From positions 186,001-250,000 of the forward strand of contig JBFWVM010000003.1 in NCBI GenBank assembly GCA_050246735.1: a stretch of DNA of 64,000 nt. Reading direction: 5' to 3'. Position numbers and translations under genes: made by a program. Numbering within the stretch: the stretch's first letter is position 1; each line of letters opens with the position of its first letter. This DNA is from Taklimakanibacter sp050246735. Lineage in GTDB: Bacteria; Pseudomonadota; Alphaproteobacteria; Rhizobiales; Aestuariivirgaceae. Positions 53,833 through 61,800 of the stretch are shown one piece after another. Under the pieces are notes generated by a model, which worked only from the letters and a program-made list of their open reading frames with translations, made no database searches and was not told where the DNA came from.

Positions 53833-55550
53833 ACACCGTGCCGGCCGCGACCCGCCATCGCCTGGCGACGATCTCTCGCGACGCGGTCATTGCCAAGGCG
53901 TCGCTGCTGATCGTGCTGGCGTCCGCCATCCTGTTTCTCGCTCTGCCGCTGGCGCTGGTGCTGGTGGAGAGCACCCGGGATGCGGCCGGCAACGCCATAG
54001 GCCTCGGCAACTATGTGACTTATTTCGCCAGCCCCTCCCTCAGGGTGTCGGCGCTGAACTCTCTCCTCATCGCGGCCGTGACCACCGTCATCTGCGTGCC
54101 GCTCGCCTTCGTCTTCTCCTATTGCCTCACCCATACCCGCATGCGCGGCAAGGCATTCTTCTCGGCCGTCACGATCGTTCCGCTGCTGGCCCCCTCGCTG
54201 CTGCCGGCCATGTCGCTCGTCTATCTTTTCGGCCGCCAGGGGCTTTTCGGCGGCGGGTTCTTCGGCGGCGACATCTATGGGCCGCAGGGCATCTGCCTGG
54301 CGCAGGTCTATTTCTGCTTTCCGGCCGCGGTGATGATCCTGACCGCGTCCATGCGCATGAACGACGCGCGGCTGTACGAGGCGTCGGAGAGTCTCGGCGC
54401 GTCGGGCCTGCGGACCTTCTTGCGCGTGACCGTGCCCGCCTGCCGCTACGGGATCCTCAATGCCTGCTTCGTGGTGTTCACTCTCGTGACCACGGATTTC
54501 GGCGTGCCCAAGATCATCGGCGGAAACTTCAGCGTGCTGTCGACGGACATCTACAAGCAGGTGGTGGGGCAGCAGAACTTCCAGATGGGCGCGGTGGTCG
54601 GCGTGGTGCTGCTGGTCCCGACGCTGATCGCCTTCGGACTGGACCGGCTGCTTCAGCGCAAGGCGCAGGCGTCCTTCTCCAGCCGTTCGGTCCTCTATCG
54701 GCCGCGTTCCTCGGCGCTGGACTGGCCGGCCTTCGGGTTCTGCGCGCTGATCTCGGCCATGATCCTCCTGGTCATCGGCGTGGCCGGCTGGGCGTCCTTC
54801 ATCAAATTCTGGCCCTACGATCTTTCGTTGTCCCTCGACAGCTACCGCTTCGATCTGGTCGACATGACCGGCTGGGCTTCCTACTGGAATTCGCTGCGGC
54901 TTGCCGTGGTGGTGAGCGCGCTCGGGACGGTCTTCATCTGCTTCGCGGCGTTCCTGATCGAGAAGGCGGGGGAGCACCCGCTGGCCGGCCGTTTCTTCCA
55001 CCTGCTGGCGATGGCGCCGGTCGCCACGCCAGGCATGATCCTCGGCCTGGGCTACATCTTCTTCTTCAATACGCCGGTCAATCCTCTCTCCTTCATGTTC
55101 GGCGGCATCGTTTTGATGGCGATCAACACGGTCGCGCATTTCTACACCGTGCCCCATCTGATGGCGCTGACCGCCCTGAAGAAGCTGGACCGCGAAATCG
55201 AGCTCGTCTCCGATTCGCTCAAGGCGTCGCGGTTCACCACCATGAGGCGGGTCACCCTTCCCCTGTGCGCGGCCGCGGTACTGGACATCGCCGTCTTCCT
55301 GTTCGTCAACAGCATGACCACGGTCGCCGCGCTGATCTTCCTCTATTCCGGGGAGACCAAGACGGCCGCGATAGCCGCCATCAACCTCGACGATTCGGGC
55401 ATTCCGGCCTCCGCCCTGGCCATGGGCATGATGATCTTCTACACCTGCCTGATCGTGAAATTGTGCCATGCGGGCGCCATGACGCTTCTCGAGCGGCACG
55501 GCATGCGCCGGCCCCGCGCCGGGGGAGCGGCCGCCGGCATGCCGGCGTGA
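53829..55550 (+). CDS. ABC importer permease, fused two-domain, 2-aminoethylphosphonate-like
   Basis: 573 residues with about 12 membrane segments and two EAA loops: YEASESLGASGLRTFLRVTVP in the first half and IELVSDSLKASRFTTMRRVTLP in the second, so both permease halves are on one chain, as in PhnU-type and FbpB-type importers. The three-gene set and gene order match 2-aminoethylphosphonate systems. No phosphonate-degrading gene is visible within the window. Substrate is inferred. Confidence 0.85.
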   Translation: MNTVPAATRHRLATISRDAVIAKASLLIVLASAILFLALPLALVLVESTRDAAGNAIGLGNYVTYFASPSLRVSALNSLLIAAVTTVICVPLAFVFSYCLTHTRMRGKAFFSAVTIVPLLAPSLLPAMSLVYLFGRQGLFGGGFFGGDIYGPQGICLAQVYFCFPAAVMILTASMRMNDARLYEASESLGASGLRTFLRVTVPACRYGILNACFVVFTLVTTDFGVPKIIGGNFSVLSTDIYKQVVGQQNFQMGAVVGVVLLVPTLIAFGLDRLLQRKAQASFSSRSVLYRPRSSALDWPAFGFCALISAMILLVIGVAGWASFIKFWPYDLSLSLDSYRFDLVDMTGWASYWNSLRLAVVVSALGTVFICFAAFLIEKAGEHPLAGRFFHLLAMAPVATPGMILGLGYIFFFNTPVNPLSFMFGGIVLMAINTVAHFYTVPHLMALTALKKLDREIELVSDSLKASRFTTMRRVTLPLCAAAVLDIAVFLFVNSMTTVAALIFLYSGETKTAAIAAINLDDSGIPASALAMGMMIFYTCLIVKLCHAGAMTLLERHGMRRPRAGGAAAGMPA

Positions 55551-55714
55551 CGTCCGGGACAAGACCCCGCCATGGACCGTCGCGAGCGCGTTTCCCCGTG
55601 GCAAGATTGTCACATCCTGTCAGCATTGATGCGGAAATTGCGCATGTCCCCCTGTTGCCGCAGAAAGACTCGTGCTATCAGGCGCTCCCCTAATCACAAC
55701 TCACGGAGATCGTC

Positions 55715-55750
55715 ATGACGACAATATATAAGGAGCTTCGCTTCTGGTGA
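55715..55750 (+). CDS. Candidate 11-residue leader peptide
   Basis: ATG at 55715 preceded by CGGAGATCGTC (a good ribosome site), reading MTTIYKELRFW then TGA. Eleven bases after the stop begins a strong hairpin (55761-55777). This ORF-then-hairpin form is that of a regulatory leader peptide. The next gene on this strand is the small protein at 55955. Homology is unknown to me. Confidence 0.45.
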   Translation: MTTIYKELRFW

Positions 55751-55760
55751 TCTCCGGGCC

Positions 55761-55777
55761 CCGGGCTCGGATCCCGG
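55761..55777 (+). terminator. Attenuator-like hairpin after the leader ORF
   Basis: CCGGG (55761-55765), loop CTCGGAT, CCCGG (55773-55777), with flanking GGCC (55757-55760) and GGCC (55781-55784) able to extend it; TTT follows soon after. The region from 55785 to 55954 shows nothing else I can call apart from a minus-strand frame noted separately. Confidence 0.4.
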
Positions 55778-55803
55778 CTTGGCCTTTCCAGCTTGTGTTT
55801 TCA

Positions 55804-55956
55804 TCAAAGTAAAGTCTGAAGACCATTTGACCGGGACGTGACTCTCGTTTCATGCGCGTGACGTGCATGCCCGGGAGCATCACGCATCAGCACTTTCAGT
55901 TCTCCTTCACTCAACGCGCACGGTCCGACGCCGTGTTCCGCGAAAGGACAGGTCAT
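55804..55956 (-). CDS. Doubtful small ORF opposite the small basic protein
   Basis: A 50-residue frame (MTCPFAEHGVGPCALSEGEL...) whose ATG shares the palindrome CATG with the plus-strand start at 55955. GAGG lies five bases upstream. Codon use is mixed. Only one of the two face-to-face frames is likely real and the plus one is favoured. Confidence 0.2.
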   Translation of the reverse strand: MTCPFAEHGVGPCALSEGELKVLMRDAPGHARHAHETRVTSRSNGLQTLL

Positions 55957-56155
55957 GTTCGCCTCACAGAAATCGACGCCGTGGTTCAGACGCCCGGCGC
56001 GCAGCCTCATCGCCGCTCCGGTGGCCCGGCTCCTCTCGGGTCACAAGAGGGAAAAGCGCATCCCGCACGATCCGCGCGAGATCGAGCGTTTCCGCATCGA
56101 CCTCGAGCTGAAGCGCGCCAGCCTCGATCTCAGCTACCGCTTCAAGGTCATGTGA
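55955..56155 (+). CDS. Small basic protein of unknown function
   Basis: 66 residues, preceded by AAAGGACA. A basic, hydrophobic N-terminal half (TPWFRRPARSLIAAPVARLL) is followed by a charged helix (DPREIERFRIDLELKRASLD) ending LSYRFKVM. No membrane segment or metal motif is clear. It lies downstream of the leader ORF and hairpin on the same strand and ends over the last 8 bp of the convergent threonine dehydratase-like gene. Function unknown. Confidence 0.55.
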   Translation: MFASQKSTPWFRRPARSLIAAPVARLLSGHKREKRIPHDPREIERFRIDLELKRASLDLSYRFKVM

Positions 56156-57092
56156 TCATGACCTTCGAAAAGGTCTCGGGATCGGTATTGGCGCCGCACA
56201 GGACGACGCAGACGCGCTCGTCCCTGCGCGGCCGGTATGCGCCGGAGAGAAGCGCAGCGAAGGCCGTGGCCCCGCCCGGTTCGGTTATGATCCGCGCGTG
56301 GTCCCACAGCCAGCGCTGCGCCATCCTTATTTCCTCGTCGTCGACAAGCGCCACGCGCTCGATGAATTTCTTCGCCAGCGGGAACATCAGCTCGCCGGCG
56401 ATGCTCGCGCCGAGCGAATCGGCGGCGAGCCCCGATGGCCTGACCGTCACCCGCTCACCGGCCGCCAGCGAAGCGTGAAGCGTGCTGCAGGTCTCGGGCT
56501 CGACCCCGACGATCCTGACGTCGCCGCGATACCAGCCGGCGATCCCGCCGATCAGCCCGCCGCCGCCCACCGCCACCAGGAGCGTGTCGATATCGGGCAA
56601 TTGCCGTTCGATCTCGCGCCCCAGCGTGCCCTGGCCCAGCAGCGTCGGCACCGCGTCATAGGCATGCACCGACAATGCGCCGGTCGCGGCGATGAAGCGC
56701 TCGCAGTTCTCGAGCGCGTCGTAATAGGCGGCGCCATCCTGCTCGATGACCGCGCCATAGCTCCTGATGCGGGCGACCTTCGCCGGGCTGGCGATGGCCG
56801 GGACGAAGATATGGGCCGGCACGCCCGCCACGTGAGCGGCATAGGCCGCCGCCGCGCCGTGATTGCCGCCCGAGGCCGCCGCCAGCCCCGCCTTCGGGAT
56901 CTCGCTGCCGATCACGGTCGAGAAGGCGCCCCGCGCCTTGAACGAGCCGGTGTGCTGAAAGAGCTCGAGCTTGAGGGCGACCGGTCTCGCGACGCCGGAC
57001 AACACGACGTCCAGGACCGGGGTCTCGCGCAGATAGGGCGCGATCTTCCGTGCCGTTGCTTCGATGGCGGCGCGATTGATGCGGTCAGGCAT
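56148..57092 (-). CDS. Threonine/serine dehydratase-like PLP enzyme
   Basis: 314 residues of fold type II. The PLP lysine is in HTGSFKARGAFS (about 50), the Asn loop in ASGGNHGAAAAYAA, and the phosphate-binding glycine loop in LVAVGGGGLIGGIAG near 170-184. The C-terminal ACT-like domain of biosynthetic IlvA is absent, so it resembles the catabolic TdcB/serine racemase group. It overlaps the upstream DUF429 gene by 8 bp, and the order pdxY-DUF429-dehydratase places a PLP-supply gene with a PLP enzyme. Confidence 0.87.
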   Translation of the reverse strand: MPDRINRAAIEATARKIAPYLRETPVLDVVLSGVARPVALKLELFQHTGSFKARGAFSTVIGSEIPKAGLAAASGGNHGAAAAYAAHVAGVPAHIFVPAIASPAKVARIRSYGAVIEQDGAAYYDALENCERFIAATGALSVHAYDAVPTLLGQGTLGREIERQLPDIDTLLVAVGGGGLIGGIAGWYRGDVRIVGVEPETCSTLHASLAAGERVTVRPSGLAADSLGASIAGELMFPLAKKFIERVALVDDEEIRMAQRWLWDHARIITEPGGATAFAALLSGAYRPRRDERVCVVLCGANTDPETFSKVMIT

Positions 57093-57834
57093 TGATTTCC
57101 ATCCTCAGACCCCTGTCATTGAGCGGCGGGTCGGCCGGGAAACGGATAGACCGGCGATTGAAGATGCGCCATGCCACGAAAGTGCAGGCGCAGGCATCGA
57201 GGAGATCGTCGGGGCCGACGTCGTGGCGGCGATAATGGTGAGCGAGCGTGTCCACCGGCACGCCATGCTTGCGCAGGAGCTCGCGCCGCAAGGCAAGGCC
57301 GCCGGGGTGAGGCCGGCCCTTAAGCTTCTTGGGCAAGGCCAGGGGCGTCTCGCCGTTCATCACCCAGAAGGCGAGCTCGGGATGCGATTCGAAGATACGC
57401 GACTGATGCGCCGGCGCGATCAGCGCGTCGATCTCGCGCATCCTGGGAAAGAGATGGAAGCACTGTTTGGACACTTTCCTCGGCGGATCCGAATGAAGCA
57501 GATTGACCGCGCATGCATCGCGATAGTCGGTGCAGTAGACCGCCTTCCCGGCCGGCACCGCGAAGACGCTCGACCGGCGCTCGCCGAGCCGCGTCCTGAC
57601 TTCGCGCTCGGGCGGGCGGCCCGAGCGCTCCGGCAGCCCGACCGGCATGTCGACTGCGACGATCGCCGCCGGCAGCGTCATGACTTCGGCGAAGTCCGCG
57701 CAGAGCCGTGAGCTCAGCTCTCCGGCGCCGTCCCAGAGCGTCGCGATCCATCCGGCCGGACAGCCGTCGACGCCGGCGACGAGCGTTTCCTCAGTCGCGG
57801 ACAATGGCGAAATCCTCGACCGAAGCGATGTCAT
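57085..57834 (-). CDS. DUF429 family protein (predicted RNase H-like nuclease)
   Basis: 249 residues. The core LVAGVDGCPAGWIATLW (about 18-34), VDMPVGLPERSGRPPEREVR, SSVFAVPAGKAVY, IFESHPELAFWVMNG and DLLDACACTFVAWRI match DUF429, a family with predicted RNase H fold (acidic residues in the first strand and last helix). No function is proven. The ATG at 57834 overlaps pdxY by 44 bp; a TTG at 57804 with GAGGA upstream is an equally good start. Confidence 0.82.
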   Translation of the reverse strand: MTSLRSRISPLSATEETLVAGVDGCPAGWIATLWDGAGELSSRLCADFAEVMTLPAAIVAVDMPVGLPERSGRPPEREVRTRLGERRSSVFAVPAGKAVYCTDYRDACAVNLLHSDPPRKVSKQCFHLFPRMREIDALIAPAHQSRIFESHPELAFWVMNGETPLALPKKLKGRPHPGGLALRRELLRKHGVPVDTLAHHYRRHDVGPDDLLDACACTFVAWRIFNRRSIRFPADPPLNDRGLRMEINA

Positions 57835-58606
57835 CGAGCCCGGCGGCGAGATCGAGCCCCGCCGCGCCGGCGCTCAGGGCGACGACGCGCTCGACGGCGG
57901 CGACGGCAAAGCCGATGCTGTCGGCGAGCGGCAGGCCCAAGGCGAGGCGGGCGGCGATGAGCCCGGAAAGAAGGTCGCCGGTGCCGTTCGGGACGTCGGG
58001 TAGCTTCGGCCGCGAAACCCAAGCGCCGGCGGCGCCTTCAAACAAGGCCGTCATGATCCGCCCATCTTCCCGAAGCGACGTCGCCACGACCGATTTGCCC
58101 GGCAGGGTGCGGCAGGCGGCGCGCGCGGTCTCCCGGTCGCGCACGTCCCGGCCGGTGAGCCAGCCGAGCTCGAAAGCATTGGGCGTGAGGACGTGCGCCA
58201 GGGGCACGAGCCTGTCCCTGATCGCCAGCGCCACATCCTCCCGCACATAAAGGCCCTTGGGTGTGTCGCCGAGAACCGGATCGCACAGATAAAGCACCTT
58301 CGGCAGGCGGGCGATGACCGCCGCGACCGCCTCGATCTGCCCGGCACTGGCGAAATAGCCGGTAAGGACGATGGCATCCTCCCGAACGAAGCCCAGAGCG
58401 GCCAGGCGCTCGAGCATGGCGGCCAGCCTGTCGGCCGGCATGGCGAGGCCTTCGGGCGCGCCATGGCCCGGATGGTTGGACAGCATGACGGTCGGCAATG
58501 CGACAGGTGTCACGCCCATGGCGAGAAGGGCCGGAACGATCGCCGAATTGCCCACCGGTCCTGCCGCAACCTGTGAGGAGATCGTGAGAACCTGGCGCGG
58601 CGCCAC
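57791..58606 (-). CDS. pdxY: Pyridoxal kinase
   Basis: Phosphorylates pyridoxal to pyridoxal phosphate. 271 residues of the ribokinase-like fold: VLTISSQVAAGPVGNSA at the start, PTVMLSNHPGHG, YLCDPVLGDTPKGLYV with the Asp-rich region, LTPNAFELGWLTG and the anion hole VPNGTGDLLSG with catalytic Asp. I chose the GTG at 58606 because GGAG lies ten bases before it and homologues start near here; an ATG at 58657 would add 17 poorly conserved residues. It supplies cofactor to the PLP enzymes nearby. Confidence 0.9.
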   Translation of the reverse strand: MAPRQVLTISSQVAAGPVGNSAIVPALLAMGVTPVALPTVMLSNHPGHGAPEGLAMPADRLAAMLERLAALGFVREDAIVLTGYFASAGQIEAVAAVIARLPKVLYLCDPVLGDTPKGLYVREDVALAIRDRLVPLAHVLTPNAFELGWLTGRDVRDRETARAACRTLPGKSVVATSLREDGRIMTALFEGAAGAWVSRPKLPDVPNGTGDLLSGLIAARLALGLPLADSIGFAVAAVERVVALSAGAAGLDLAAGLDDIASVEDFAIVRD

Positions 58607-58874
58607 GGAAGATATGCTCCGCCAAACAAGGGTGAGTGGGGACGCCTCCTCTACCATCCGGCCGGTCCAAACGAAAGACGAGCCGGCAAATTTTCCGGGA
58701 ACGGCCGCAGCCCAGCCAAAATTCCGCCATTGGATTGCTGGACGAAAGAAACGCTCATACCATTGCCAGCCGGAGCTTCAGGCAGGGCCAGACGGCATCA
58801 CCGTTAGAACGACATGCAACCACGATAGGTGGCGCGGCCCACGCCACCGCACCCCATGCCGTGGGAGGAGAAGA

Positions 58875-61800
58875 ATGAGTCCAAGAGCCATTCCCGTTGC
58901 CAGCATCCATCGTCAGATGTTCCGATTGGTGATGGTCCTGGTACTGTTCGGCGTCATGATCGCCCCGACCCGGGCCGCGGCATTCTTCTCCGTCGACACC
59001 TATTCCTATGCCGCCGACAGCTACCGGGAGACGATCGCCAAGATCGGCAAGACCCTCAAGAAGACGCTGCCCGAGCTCCAGCAGGAGCTCGATGCGGCGA
59101 TCGCCCAGGGCAACGACCGCAATGCCGCGGTGGCGGTCGAGCAGATGCTGGCCCTCGATTCCAGCAAGCAGGACAGCTGGCAGAAGCTGGCCGATCTCCT
59201 GCTGGTCGCCGAGCCCTTCAACTCCCAGGACGGCTACGACCTGCCGTTCAAGGCGCTCGGCGCCTCGGTCCGCGCCTATCAGCTCGCCGGAGCCGACGCG
59301 GAGAAGGCGGCGGCGCTCAACGCCATCGCCCAGGCGCTGGTCAAGCGCGAGGACTGGCGGCCGGCGCTCAACGCCTATCGCGCCAGCCTCGAGCTCGCCG
59401 AGAACGCCGATATCAGGAAAGCCTACGAGGAGCTGCGCAAGACCCACGGCTTCCGCGTCACCGACTATACGGTCGAAAGCGATGCTCCGCAGCCGCGCCT
59501 GTGCTTCCAGTTCTCCGACCCGCTCGCCAATTCGGTCAGTGATTTCGCGCCCTATCTGGCGCTGGATCCAGGACCCGTCTCCGCCGTCACCGTGGACGGC
59601 AGCAAGCTCTGCATCGAGGGCCTGAAGCACGGCGAACGCTACAAGGTCACCGTGCGCCAGGGCCTGCCCTCGGCGGTGGAAGAAGACCTTCTGCAGGATG
59701 CCGTCTACGAGATCTATGTGCGCGACCGCACGCCTTCGGTGCACTTCGTCGGCAAGTCCTATGTGCTGCCGCGCATGGGCCAGAGCGGCATCCCGCTGGT
59801 CTCCGTCAATACCGGCAAGGCCAAACTGCAGCTCTATCGGATCGGCGACCGCAGCCTGCTCTCGGCGGTCGGCGGTTCATCCTTCCTCGGCCAGCTCTAC
59901 AGCTTCCAGGCGGACGATATCGCCCGCCGCAAGGGGAAGAAGGTCTGGGAAGGCACCATGGACCTGGTCAGCAAGTCCAATGAGGACGTCACGACCGCCT
60001 TTCCGGTCGACGAGGCCCTGGGGAAGATCGAGCCCGGGCTCTATGTGATGACGGCGGAGCCGGCCGACGGGGTGGCGAACGAGGACAGCCAGCTCGCCAC
60101 GCAATGGTTCGTGGTCTCCGACCTCGGCCTGTCGACCCTCAAGGGCAAGGACGGCCTGCATGTTTCCTTGCGCTCCATCGCCACGGCGAGCCCGCTGGCC
60201 AATGTCACCGTGCGGCTCATCGCGCGCAACAACGAGATTCTCGGCAGCGCCATGACGGATGCGCAGGGTGCGGCCTTCTTCGCCACCGGCCTCACCCGGG
60301 GCGAGGACGGGCTCGAGCCCGCCCTCGTCGTCGCCTCCGACGACAAGGACGACTACGCCTTCATCGACATTTCGCGGGCGGCTTTCGATCTCAGCGACCG
60401 TGGCGTCGCCGGCCGCGATCCGCCGGGAGCGGCGGATGCCTTCGTCTATGTCGAGCGCGGCGTCTATCGCCGCGGCGAGACCGTCCATGCCGCGGTGCTG
60501 CTGCGCGACGGCAAGGCCGACCAGCTCGCCGACGTGCCGCTGACGCTGGTCGTCCAGCGCCCCGACGGCGTCGAATATTCCCGCACCGTGCTCGCCGACC
60601 AGGGGGCCGGCGGGCGCACGCTCGACATTCCGCTGATCGCCTCGGCCGCCGGCGGCACCTGGCGGGTCACCGCCTATACCGATCCCAAGGGCGCCTCGGT
60701 CGGCGAGACCAGCTTCCTGGTCGAAGACTATATCCCCGACCGCATCGAGTTCGATCTCAAGGCCAACGGCACCCGGGTCGACCGCGCCGCCGGGGCGAGC
60801 CTGACCGTGGACGGACGCTATCTCTTCGGCGCGCCGGCGGCCGGTCTCGACGTCGAGGGCGATATCTCCGTTGCCGCCGACAGCCGTCCCTTCGAGCAAT
60901 GGCGGGGCTATGTCTTCGGCCTGTCGGACGAAGCCGTCGACACGGTCCAGAACAGCATCGGCGATCTCGCCCGGACCGACGACAAGGGCCATGCCGAGAT
61001 CGCCATGCCCTTGCCGCAGCTGCCGACGACGTCGCGCCCTCTCAAGGCGAATTTCACCATCCGCATGAAGGAAGCGGGCGGACGCGGCGTCGTGCGCACC
61101 GCCTCGCTCCCCATCGCCTCGCCCGGCGACATGCTGGGGCTGAAGCCCGAATTCGACGCAGGTGCGGTCGGTGAAGGCCAGCAGGCCGTCTTCAGTGCGC
61201 TCGCCGTCGATCCGCAAGGCAATCGTGTGGCGGCGAAGGGCGCGAACTGGGTGCTCAAGCGCCTGACGACCACCTATCAGTGGTACAAGACCGACGGCCG
61301 CTGGAGCTATGAAGCGGTCACCACCGCCCGCAAGGTGACCGGCGGCACGGTGGATATCGCCGCCGACCGGCCGGCCGAGCTGAGCGTCGCGGTGCAGTGG
61401 GGCCAGTACCGCATGGAGATCACGGGCGACGGGCTGGCTCCGTCCTCGACCAGCTTCCATGCGGGCTACTACACGTCCGAGAAGGCCAATACGCCCGACA
61501 TGCTGCCGGTCGCTCTCGACCGGACCTCGGTCAGATCCGGCGACACCGTGCAGGTCAAGATCGATGCGCGCTTCGCCGGCAAGGCCTCGGTGCAGGTGGT
61601 GGGCGAGAGACTGTTCGCCTCGGAGCTGGTCGACGTGCCGGAAAACGGCACCACCGTGCCTGTCGAGGTCGGCAGCGATTGGGGCACCGGCGCCTATGTC
61701 GTCGTCACCCACTTTCGTCCGATGGACGTCGCCGCCAAGCGCATGCCGACACGCTCGATCGGTCTCGCCTGGTTCGGCATCGACCGCGCCGAGCGCACGC

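Noticed and set aside
53427..55613. A 728-codon minus-strand frame across the importer permease
   Set aside because: Shadow; the plus strand shows membrane segments and EAA loops.
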